Below are positions 6,836-13,529 of a stretch of DNA of 13,529 nt, piece after piece. The stretch lies in the NCBI GenBank assembly GCA_903822375.1, contig CAIJOU010000104.1, forward strand, positions 1 to 13,529, read 5' to 3'. This stretch comes from Candidatus Hydrogenedentota bacterium (GTDB lineage: Bacteria > Hydrogenedentota > Hydrogenedentia > Hydrogenedentales > CAITNO01). The position numbers and the translations under genes are program-made. Each line of letters starts with the position of its first letter. The first letter of the stretch is position 1. The notes beneath the pieces were generated by a model, which saw only the letters and a list, made by a program, of their open reading frames with translations, had not been told where the DNA came from and made no database searches.

Positions 6836-8298
6836 ACACCCCCGATTCACCCTGGTTTCGGCGCGAGGGCCTCGCGCTGCTGACGGACTTCTATGAACTG
6901 ACCATGATGGCGGGCCAGTGGCACGAGGGGCGCACCGACCAGCGTGTCAGTTTTGACTACTTCTTCCGCGCACTGCCGCCGCATACAGGTTTTGCCCCAA
7001 GTGTCGGGCTGGGCCTGTTGCTCGACTATCTTGAGCACCTGCGCTTCGAGGAGGGCGACATCGCCTATCTCGACTCGCTGGGCGTGTTTCACAAGTCCTT
7101 TCTTGACTACCTGCGCGCGTTCCGGCCCCGGTGCACGGTGCGCGCCGTGCCCGAGGGCACAATCGTCTTCCCCTATGAACCCGCCGTGCAGGTGGAGGGC
7201 TCGATTCTTGAGGCGCAGTTAATCGAGACCGCCCTGCTCAACCTGATGAACTACTCGACACTTGTCGCCGCCAAGGCGGCCCGAATCTGCCTGGCCGCCA
7301 ACGACGAGCCGGTGATGGAGTTCGGTCTGCGCCGGGCCCATGGTCCCGACGGCGGCGTGACCGGTTCGCGCGCCGCCCACATCGGCGGTTGCACGTCCAC
7401 GTCCAACGTCCTGGCGGGAAAGACCTACGGCATTCCCGTCTCGGGCACGCACGCGCACAGTTGGGTGATGAGTTTTCCCAGCGAGTTGGAGGCGTTTCGC
7501 GCTTTCGCGCGCCAGTACCCGGACCGGTGCATCCTGCTGGTCGACACCTATGACACAATCAAGAGCGGCGTGCCGAACGCCATCCGCGTTTTCCAGGAAA
7601 TGCGCGCCCAGGGCGTGAATGTGCGCGCGGCGATCCGGCTCGATTCGGGCGACCTTGCCAAGCTGAGCAAGATGGCCTATCGCATGATGGTTGAGGCGGG
7701 TCTGGAAGACCCGCTGATTGTGGCCTCAAACGACCTCAACGAGGACCTCATCGCCGACCTCAAGCGCCAGGGTGCGCGCATCAACGGCTGGGGCGTGGGC
7801 ACGCAGTTGATCACCGCCTACGACGCGCCGGCCCTTGGCGGCGTGTACAAACTTACGGCCATTCAGGGTCCCCAGGGATGGCAGCCGCGCATGAAGTTGT
7901 CGTCCAACGCGGAAAAGGCGACCGACCCGGGCCGCAAGCAGATTGTCCGCTACTACGATGCCGATGACCGCCCCCTGGGCGACATGCTCTGCAGCGAGGG
8001 AAGCCCCTGGCCGGAATCGGGCGCGATTGGCGGGCGGTCCCAAAAACAGCCGCACCGTCCCGCGCAGATTGAGGGCGCCGCGCGGGCTGAAGCGCTGCTC
8101 AAACCCGTCTTTGCCGACGGCGTGCGGCTGGCGCCGCGCGAGCCGGTGGCCCAGGTGCGCCGCCGCGCGCTCGACGCCATTGCGGCGCTGCCCGAAGAGT
8201 TTAAGCGCCTGCGCAACCCGGAGATATACCGCGTTCTTCTGTCCGAGGAACTGGGCGGGATGAAAGACCGGATGATGACAAACCCCGAACTCGCCTGA
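6832..8298 (+). CDS. pncB: nicotinate phosphoribosyltransferase
   Basis: Joins nicotinate and PRPP to give nicotinate mononucleotide, usually with ATP hydrolysis. The 488 codons start at the ATG that overlaps the pncA stop (ATGA, 6832-6835). The same frame stays open upstream to about 6619, but that part lies inside pncA and looks like shadow sequence. Signatures in order: TDFYELTM (18-25), EFGLRRAHGPDGG (163-175), SGTHAHSWVMSF (204-215), LVDTYDT (236-242), IRLDSGDL (268-275), SNDLNE (299-304) and GWGVGTQL (319-326). H209 corresponds to the histidine that is phosphorylated in characterised members. The length matches the longer bacterial form rather than the 400-aa enterobacterial PncB. No independent ribosome binding site is evident, as expected for a coupled gene. 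Confidence 0.95.
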   Translation: MNTPDSPWFRREGLALLTDFYELTMMAGQWHEGRTDQRVSFDYFFRALPPHTGFAPSVGLGLLLDYLEHLRFEEGDIAYLDSLGVFHKSFLDYLRAFRPRCTVRAVPEGTIVFPYEPAVQVEGSILEAQLIETALLNLMNYSTLVAAKAARICLAANDEPVMEFGLRRAHGPDGGVTGSRAAHIGGCTSTSNVLAGKTYGIPVSGTHAHSWVMSFPSELEAFRAFARQYPDRCILLVDTYDTIKSGVPNAIRVFQEMRAQGVNVRAAIRLDSGDLAKLSKMAYRMMVEAGLEDPLIVASNDLNEDLIADLKRQGARINGWGVGTQLITAYDAPALGGVYKLTAIQGPQGWQPRMKLSSNAEKATDPGRKQIVRYYDADDRPLGDMLCSEGSPWPESGAIGGRSQKQPHRPAQIEGAARAEALLKPVFADGVRLAPREPVAQVRRRALDAIAALPEEFKRLRNPEIYRVLLSEELGGMKDRMMTNPELA

Positions 8299-8302
8299 CG
8301 GC

Positions 8303-8322
8303 CGGCCGCCGTTTGGCGGCCG
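8303..8322 (+). other. intercistronic hairpin between pncB and nadE
   Basis: A perfect 8-bp GC stem (CGGCCGCC with GGCGGCCG) encloses the loop GTTT in the 43-base gap between pncB and nadE. No T-tract follows, so it is unlikely to be an intrinsic terminator. It could stabilise the upstream mRNA or only attenuate read-through. GGAG of nadE follows at 8328-8331. Confidence 0.5.
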
Positions 8323-8341
8323 AACGTGGAGCCGGAAAACC

Positions 8342-10282
8342 ATGCGACTGGTCAAAATTGGCGTCGCTTCCGTGTCGGTGAAAGTCGGCGACTTCGCCGG
8401 CAACACGGAGCGTTTGCGCGCCGTTATCCATGCGGCGCGAAAACGGCGCGTGCACCTGCTGGTCACCCCCGAACTGGCCGTGTCCGGCTACAGCCTGGAG
8501 GACCGCGTGTTCTGGCCCGACGTGACCCGCTACAGTTGGGCCGCGCTGGCCGAACTGGCCGATGAGTGCGACGGCATCACGGCGTTCATCGGCCTGCCCG
8601 TGCGCATGGGCGCGATGATCTACAACGCCGCCGCGCTGGTCAGCGACAGAATCATCCGCGGGCTCGTGCTCAAGCGGCACCTGCCCACCTACAGCATCTT
8701 TTACGAGGGCCGCAACTGGACCGCATGGTCCGGCGGCGTCACCGAGATTAACGGCGTGCCCGCGGGGGACCTCGTGTTCTCGCTGCCCTTCGGCCGCGTT
8801 TCCGCCGAGATCTGCGAGGATTTGTGGTCCGCGTCGTCGCCCGCGGGCGACCGCGCGCGGGCGGGCGCGGAGATCATCTGCAATCCCAGCGCGTCGCCCT
8901 TCACCCCGCTGAAGAACGAGGACCGCAAGCGGCTCGTGCTCGGCGCGGCCAACACGCTCAAGTCTGTCTACGCCTATGCGAACCTGCTCGGCTGCGACAA
9001 CAGCCGGCTTGTGTTTGACGGCGGCGGGCTGATCGCCACGCCCGAGGGACTGGTATGCGAGGGGCCGCTGCTCTCGCGCAAATACTCGTCGCTCACGACC
9101 GGCATCGTTGACCTGGACAATCTGGACCGCATCCGTGCGGAAAACACCACATGGCGCCAGGAGGTTGCCGACGCGGGACACAACGGCGTGCGCACCATCG
9201 ACTGCGACAACGTGCAGTACCGCCAGGCGTCCGTGGCCGAGTACGCCGCGTGTCTGCCGCAGAACTTCTATGTGCGCATTCCCGGAAAGGCATCCGTGGA
9301 CGAGGGGCGGGACCCAGCGCTGGACGAGTTGTTTGACGCGCTGGTGCTGGGTTTGCGGGACTATTTTGAAAAGGTGGGCGCGTTTGAACGCTTCCTGATT
9401 GCCCTGTCGGGCGGGCGCGACAGCGCACTGTGCCTGCTGATGGCCGTGGAGGCCGCCAAGTCACTGGGCGAGGGCACGAAGGCGGATGAGTACGCCAAGC
9501 GGGTCAGCACAATTTATCTGCCCAACCAGGCGCTCAGCAGCGCCGGAACGCTCGACGCGGCCCAGTCGCTGGCCGGGGAACTGGGCGTGCCGTTCAAGGT
9601 GGTGAGCATCCACGACGAGGCCGTGATGGCGGCAAAGAAAGCCGCCGAGATTCTCGGCGGTGCGGACAGGATCGCGCCCATGGCGAAGCAGAACCTGCAG
9701 GCCCGCGTGCGCGGCGCCATGATGCTCAACTGGGGCAACAGCGCCAACGGACTGCTGCTGGTCACCTCAAACCTGAGCGAGGCGGCCGTCGGCTACAGCA
9801 CCACCGGCGGTGACAACCAGGGCGGCTATTCGCCCATCGCCAACGTTCCCAAGACCATCGTTTCGCGCCTGCTCGAGTATCTGGCAAGGCGTGACGGAAT
9901 CAAGGCGCTCGAAAAGGTGCTCGCCATTCCGCCGAGCGCCGAACTCGCCCCGGACCAGCAGGATGAAAAGGACCTCATGCCCTACGTCGTGCTCGACGAT
10001 TTAATGTACCTGTACGCGCGGCGGCGCATGTCGCTGGCCGACTGCTGGCAGGTGATTGTGCAAAGGCACACCGACCACGACCCGGAACAGTTGCGCACCT
10101 GGACGGCCGACTTCGCGCGGCGATTCGCGCAGAGCCAGTGGAAGCGGGACCAGCACCCGGTCGCGCTCAAGGTGATGGACCTCGACCTAGACCCCAAAAC
10201 CGGATTCCGTTTCCCTGTGACGCAGAGCATCCGCTATGAGCTGGATGACTTGGCCGCGGCAAAGCTGGAGAAGAAGGGGTGA
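8342..10282 (+). CDS. nadE: glutamine-hydrolysing NAD+ synthase
   Basis: Final step of NAD synthesis: ATP-dependent amidation of nicotinate adenine dinucleotide, using ammonia released from glutamine. The 646-aa protein is the two-domain type. The N-terminal nitrilase-like glutaminase domain (about 1-290) has the complete triad: E44 in VTPELAVSGY, K111 in LKRHLP, and C158 in AEICEDLW. The synthetase domain (about 325-640) has the ATP PP-loop SGGRDSA (356-362), then LVTSNLSEAAVGY (473-485) and TTGGDNQGGYSPIANVPK (487-504), which holds substrate and metal. Arg at the fourth PP-loop position is less common than a small or hydrophobic residue. GGAG at 8328-8331 lies ten bases from the ATG. It follows pncB by 43 bases and probably shares its transcript. 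The size resembles the large mycobacterial and eukaryotic forms rather than the short ammonia-dependent NadE. Confidence 0.95.
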   Translation: MRLVKIGVASVSVKVGDFAGNTERLRAVIHAARKRRVHLLVTPELAVSGYSLEDRVFWPDVTRYSWAALAELADECDGITAFIGLPVRMGAMIYNAAALVSDRIIRGLVLKRHLPTYSIFYEGRNWTAWSGGVTEINGVPAGDLVFSLPFGRVSAEICEDLWSASSPAGDRARAGAEIICNPSASPFTPLKNEDRKRLVLGAANTLKSVYAYANLLGCDNSRLVFDGGGLIATPEGLVCEGPLLSRKYSSLTTGIVDLDNLDRIRAENTTWRQEVADAGHNGVRTIDCDNVQYRQASVAEYAACLPQNFYVRIPGKASVDEGRDPALDELFDALVLGLRDYFEKVGAFERFLIALSGGRDSALCLLMAVEAAKSLGEGTKADEYAKRVSTIYLPNQALSSAGTLDAAQSLAGELGVPFKVVSIHDEAVMAAKKAAEILGGADRIAPMAKQNLQARVRGAMMLNWGNSANGLLLVTSNLSEAAVGYSTTGGDNQGGYSPIANVPKTIVSRLLEYLARRDGIKALEKVLAIPPSAELAPDQQDEKDLMPYVVLDDLMYLYARRRMSLADCWQVIVQRHTDHDPEQLRTWTADFARRFAQSQWKRDQHPVALKVMDLDLDPKTGFRFPVTQSIRYELDDLAAAKLEKKG

Positions 10283-10319
10283 TGGCAGTAGGGCTACTGG
10301 CAAAGCGGTGTTTCCAGGC

Positions 10320-10410
10320 AATGGACTATATGGAGGGTATGGACAATATGGAAAGAAATGGAATGACCCATGTGTCGTCCATAGTGTCCATGCCGTCCGT
10401 ATAGTCCATT
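10320..10410. repeat. long inverted repeat made of 9-bp units (ATGGA/TCCAT period)
   Basis: Two 33-base arms (10320-10352 and 10378-10410) are inverted copies with 29 of 33 positions matching. Two of the four mismatches become G-U pairs in RNA, so 31 of 33 can pair, around a 25-base loop. The left arm is itself a tandem array: ATGGA recurs at 10321, 10330, 10339 and 10348, exactly nine bases apart, with another copy at 10358. The right arm has TCCAT or TCCGT at 10378, 10387, 10396 and 10405 with the same period. The remainder of the 187-base gap between nadE and the HAD gene shows no gene. No T-tract follows on the plus strand, so this is not a standard intrinsic terminator. Confidence 0.85.
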
Positions 10411-10469
10411 AAACTCGACATTGAATCTACTTGACGAAGAACTTTCACACAGCACTATCCGGAGCAGTA

Positions 10470-11231
10470 ATGACCAAGATCCCCCAATTCCCCAATATCA
10501 AGGCCATCATCTTTGACTACGGCAACACTCTCATCGCGTTCGGCCGCGCGCAGGTCGATGAATTCGACCGGCGGTTGGGCAAGGCGATCGAGTCACACTA
10601 CGGTACCTTTGACCGGGCCCGGTACACCGCGCACCGCAATGCGGACCGAATGGCGCCTTATGCGGGCGACCCGCCAGCGTACCGTGAGAGCGACCCGGTG
10701 GAGATGACCGCCGCCCTGATTCGGGACCTGTATGTTCGAGAGGCCCGCGCGGATGAACTCGCCGCGCTGCTGGAGGCGCGCCGTGCGGCTTTCATCGCCG
10801 TGGTCGAGGCGGAACCGGCGGTGGCGGCGCTGCTTGCCGCGCTTCGGAAGCGGTTCAAACTGGGCCTGCTGTCGAACTACCCCGACGGCCTTGCCATCCG
10901 CAAGAGCATGGACCGTATGCGGCTCACGACCCACTTCGACAGTGTGGTCGTGTCGGGTGACCTCGGTCTGGTCAAGCCGCACCCCGACACCTTCGCCGCG
11001 AGCCTGCGCGAATTGGGCACCTCCCCGGAGGAAACGCTGTTTGTCGGCGACAACTGGCTGGCGGACGTGCAGGGCGCCAAACGCGCGGGTATGCCCATGG
11101 TGCATTTTACCCGGTGGGCACCGCCGGAGCACTTTGAGCCGCAACCCGGCGATGCCGCGCCGGACGCAACCATTTCGCGTCTGGAAGAGCTGCTTCCGCT
11201 GCTTGGACCCGATGAAGAGGGCTCCGCATGA
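10470..11231 (+). CDS. HAD-superfamily hydrolase (HAD-IA type)
   Basis: A probable cytoplasmic phosphatase or dehalogenase-like hydrolase of 253 aa; the substrate is unknown. Motif I is IIFDYGNTL with nucleophile D16. The second acidic residue of DxDxT is replaced by glycine (G18), which is unusual for a phosphatase. A helical cap follows (about 25-115). Motif II is LLSNYPDG (S135), motif III GLVKPHPDTF (K169), and motif IV FVGDNWLADV (D194, D199), all in place. The ATG at 10470 is chosen because GGAG (10461-10464) sits five bases upstream. An alternative TTG at 10431 would add 13 residues ahead of the conserved fold without its own ribosome binding site. The stop overlaps the start of the methyltransferase gene as ATGA, so the two are translationally coupled. 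Confidence 0.85.
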   Translation: MTKIPQFPNIKAIIFDYGNTLIAFGRAQVDEFDRRLGKAIESHYGTFDRARYTAHRNADRMAPYAGDPPAYRESDPVEMTAALIRDLYVREARADELAALLEARRAAFIAVVEAEPAVAALLAALRKRFKLGLLSNYPDGLAIRKSMDRMRLTTHFDSVVVSGDLGLVKPHPDTFAASLRELGTSPEETLFVGDNWLADVQGAKRAGMPMVHFTRWAPPEHFEPQPGDAAPDATISRLEELLPLLGPDEEGSA

Positions 11232-12502
11232 ATTCGACCGAACTCTGTGCGCACTTTGGCCGCTGCGGCGGCTGTGCCGCGCAGGATATTCCCTATGACG
11301 TGCAACTCGCGAACAAGGCGGACGCGTTGCGCATGCTGTTTGCCCCTTTCTGGGACGGCCCGATCGATGTTATGCCCTCTCCCGTGCTGTGGCAGTACCG
11401 CAACAAGATAGACCCCGTCTTCACGCCAAAACGTTACGAGACAGCGCCGCCGCCGGGCTTTGTGCGGGAGACGGTGCTGGGCTTCAAGGAGAAGGGCCGC
11501 TGGTCCTGGCCGCTGGAAACCGGCGAGTGCCGGATTGGTCCCGCGGGCGTGGACCGGCTGTTTGCCGCGGTCAACGCATGGCATCGGCCCCTTGGATTAA
11601 CCGGATTCGACACGCGCCGGCAGGAGGGTTTTCTGCGCGCACTGCTGGTGCGCGATGCCAAACGCACGGGACAGCGCATGGTCGTGCTCATCACCTCGCC
11701 CGGCCCGCTGGACACGGAGCCGTTTGTCAGGGCCGTCCGGGAGAACTTCAATGCCGACACTATCTACCGGGGCATTTTCAGCGGAGGCGCGGAGGTGGCC
11801 ACGGCCGACGAACTGGAACTGCTGTACGGCGCACCGACGATCGAGGAATCGCTGGTCATCCGTGAAGAGCCGCCGCGCGACACGTGGGAAGACCCTGTCG
11901 TCGCGCTGGCCGCGTTGAACGGAGAGAACGGCCGGCACCTGTCTTTCCGCATCTCGCCCCTGAGTTTCTTTCAGACCAATCCGCTGGGGGCGGAGCGCCT
12001 TTACGGGCTCATCCGGGCCTGGGTGCGCCGCGTCGCGCCCGATACCCTCTATGACCTTTTCGGCGGCATGGGCAGCATCGCCTTTTCCTGCGCCGACCTC
12101 GTGGAGCGGGTCTGGTCGGTGGAGAACGTCGCCGCCGCCTCCGAGGACGGCCGCCATAACGCGACCGTCAACGGGATCGACAATGTGGAGTTCATTACCG
12201 ACGAGGTGAAGAACTACCTCCGGGACCGGCTAACGGCGGGCGGATTTCAGGGCAATGTGGCCGTGGTGCTCGACCCGCCGCGTTCGGGAATGCACCCGAA
12301 GGCGATTCGCCGGTTGGTGGAACTGCGCCCGCCGCGCGTATTGTATGTGTCCTGCAACCCCAAGGTGCTGGCGGGCGAACTGCCCAGTTACCTGGAAGCC
12401 TACCGGTTGGACGGAATACGAGCCGTGGACATGTTTCCCCACACGCCCCACGTCGAGGTGCTCATGGAACTTTCAGCCCGTGATGATAGTCCAATGGCCT
12501 GA
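11228..12502 (+). CDS. RNA (uracil-C5)-methyltransferase, RlmD/RlmC/TrmA family
   Basis: A SAM-dependent enzyme that methylates C5 of a uridine in rRNA (or tRNA). The 424-aa protein opens with an iron-sulphur motif, CAHFGRCGGC (C7, C13, C16), completed by C101 in GECRIGP. This 4Fe-4S set is characteristic of RlmD/RlmC rather than TrmA. The methyltransferase domain shows FFQTN (Q249), the SAM loop YDLFGGMGSIAF (275-286), LDPPRSGMHP (D349), YVSCNP with nucleophile C376, and FPHTPHVEVL with E410 as probable general base. There is no N-terminal TRAM domain, which RlmD usually has and RlmC lacks, so I do not assign a symbol. The start overlaps the HAD stop (ATGA, 11228-11231). A 23-base gap separates it from the secreted esterase. 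Confidence 0.92.
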   Translation: MNSTELCAHFGRCGGCAAQDIPYDVQLANKADALRMLFAPFWDGPIDVMPSPVLWQYRNKIDPVFTPKRYETAPPPGFVRETVLGFKEKGRWSWPLETGECRIGPAGVDRLFAAVNAWHRPLGLTGFDTRRQEGFLRALLVRDAKRTGQRMVVLITSPGPLDTEPFVRAVRENFNADTIYRGIFSGGAEVATADELELLYGAPTIEESLVIREEPPRDTWEDPVVALAALNGENGRHLSFRISPLSFFQTNPLGAERLYGLIRAWVRRVAPDTLYDLFGGMGSIAFSCADLVERVWSVENVAAASEDGRHNATVNGIDNVEFITDEVKNYLRDRLTAGGFQGNVAVVLDPPRSGMHPKAIRRLVELRPPRVLYVSCNPKVLAGELPSYLEAYRLDGIRAVDMFPHTPHVEVLMELSARDDSPMA

Positions 12503-12525
12503 AGCCAATCGAAAAGGAGTTCTTC

Positions 12526-13529
12526 ATGAACGTGCATTTTAGATTCAGACTGTTTGCCGCGGTGCTGTCCGCGGTTTCTTGCGTTGCCGCAGTTCCGGCG
12601 GCCCATGCCCTGGACGAGGCCGCGCTGCTCGCCGCGCCGACGCCGCCCGAAATCCCCACAGGCTTTACCGAACAGGCCCAACTCCTGCTCGCGGCGGCGG
12701 CGGGGCAGTTGACGCTGCTCGACATCAACGTGCCGATGGCCGTTCCCGACAATGTGGAACTGCTTTCGGGCCTGCAATACAGCACCCAGGGCGATCCGCG
12801 GCAGATACTGGACCTGTACCTGCCCAAGGGCAACGACAAGCCGCTGCCCCTGCTCATCTTCATTCACGGCGGTGGCTGGACCTCCGGCAAGACCACGGAC
12901 TACAAGTACTACTGCCTGCGCTACGCGCAGCGCGGTTACGTCGTTGCGAGCATCACCTATCGCTTTGCCGACAAGTTCCCGTACCCGGCCTGCGTGCAGG
13001 ATGCCAAGTGCGCCGTGCGGTTCCTTCGCGCCAATGCGGACAAGTACCACATTGACAAGAACCGCGTCGCCGCCATCGGCGGTTCGGCCGGCGGGCACCT
13101 GTCCCTGATGCTCGGCTATTCGTCCGGCGTAAAAGAACTGGAGGGCGATGGCGGTTATGCGGACCAAAGCAGCGCGGTGCAGGTGGTGGTGGACCTTTAC
13201 GGGCCGACCGACATAACGCTTCCGGCGGCGCGCGACAATTCGACCATCAAGAAGTTCTTTGGCGGCAAGACCTATGCCGAGGTCCCGGAGCAGTATGCCC
13301 AGGCCTCCCCAATCACCCACGTCACGAAGAACTCGCCGCCCACGCTGATCATGCAGGGCACGATTGACGACACCGTGCCCATGTCACAGTCCGACCTGCT
13401 TTACGCCAAACTGAAAGAACTGGGCGTGCCCGTTCAGTACGAGAAGTTTGAAGGCTATCCCCACACGATGGATATCGCGCTTGAGGTGAACGTCCGCTGC
13501 CAATGGTTCATGAACCACTTTTTTGACAA
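12526..13529 (+). CDS. secreted alpha/beta-hydrolase esterase (BD-FAE-like), cut by right edge
   Basis: Probable exported carboxylesterase, of the type that removes acetyl or feruloyl groups from plant polysaccharides. The 334 codons present start with a Sec signal peptide (R6 and R8, then a hydrophobic core, cleavage near PAAHA at 24-28). A linker rich in Ala and Pro follows. The fold begins at about residue 92 (QILDLYLP). The oxyanion motif is HGGGW (114-118), the nucleophile elbow GGSAGG has S187, and the acid is probably D281 in GTIDDTVP. The histidine is H313 in GYPHTMD. The full triad is therefore inside the window, and the reading frame is still open at the last base; only a few C-terminal residues are likely missing. 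AAAAGGAG (12512-12519) lies six bases before the ATG. The substrate is inferred only from the family. Confidence 0.88.
   Translation, partial: MNVHFRFRLFAAVLSAVSCVAAVPAAHALDEAALLAAPTPPEIPTGFTEQAQLLLAAAAGQLTLLDINVPMAVPDNVELLSGLQYSTQGDPRQILDLYLPKGNDKPLPLLIFIHGGGWTSGKTTDYKYYCLRYAQRGYVVASITYRFADKFPYPACVQDAKCAVRFLRANADKYHIDKNRVAAIGGSAGGHLSLMLGYSSGVKELEGDGGYADQSSAVQVVVDLYGPTDITLPAARDNSTIKKFFGGKTYAEVPEQYAQASPITHVTKNSPPTLIMQGTIDDTVPMSQSDLLYAKLKELGVPVQYEKFEGYPHTMDIALEVNVRCQWFMNHFFD

Noticed and set aside
10320..10410. CRISPR array or riboswitch reading of the 9-bp repeats
   Set aside because: The units are too short, there are no unique spacers, and the two halves are inverted. It also lies after nadE rather than in a leader.
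10431..10459. TTGACG as the -35 of a promoter for the HAD gene
   Set aside because: No acceptable -10 hexamer lies at 16-18 bases, and transcription would begin at or past the ribosome binding site.
1..13529. A new defence, mobile or secretion system
   Set aside because: All eleven genes belong to recognisable metabolic, envelope or RNA-modification families. No nuclease, integrase, transposase, reverse transcriptase, toxin or phage-like gene was seen.

Overview
The window is a GC-rich, gene-dense bacterial chromosome segment with eleven protein-coding genes, two of them cut by the window edges, and two conspicuous non-coding palindromic repeats. A Pal-type lipoprotein with an OmpA-like peptidoglycan-binding domain points to a diderm. 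The mix of GH4, GH5, a Tat-exported beta-helix protein and a secreted esterase, together with palindromic intergenic repeats, resembles uncultured polysaccharide-degrading lineages such as Hydrogenedentota or the PVC group. That placement is an impression, not shown by any marker here.

Layout, left to right. (1) 1-2423: a GH4 glycosidase (minus, cut at the left edge) diverges from a secreted GH5 glycosidase (plus). (2) 2439-3056: a Pal-like lipoprotein on the minus strand converges on the GH5 gene, with an intrinsic terminator between them. (3) 3306-4637: a Tat-exported right-handed beta-helix protein. (4) 4644-4758: a 115-bp composite palindrome whose right end abuts the ribosome binding site of the next gene. 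(5) 4773-10282: a Nudix hydrolase, a PlsC-type acyltransferase with its own apparent promoter, then pncA-pncB-nadE. (6) 10320-10410: a long hairpin built from 9-bp units. (7) 10470-12502: a HAD-family hydrolase translationally coupled to an RNA uracil-C5 methyltransferase of the RlmD/RlmC/TrmA group. (8) 12526-13529: a secreted alpha/beta hydrolase, open at the right edge.

The clearest functional unit is NAD salvage. PncA deamidates nicotinamide to nicotinate, PncB makes nicotinate mononucleotide, and NadE amidates the dinucleotide to NAD+. The adenylyltransferase step (NadD) is not in the window. The upstream Nudix protein resembles ADP-ribose pyrophosphatases, which would fit NAD turnover. 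The glycosidases, beta-helix protein and esterase suggest extracellular glycan use, but no transporter or sugar regulator is present. I see no tRNA, rRNA, CRISPR array, transposase, integrase or defence system. The most novel material is the two intergenic repeats, not any gene.
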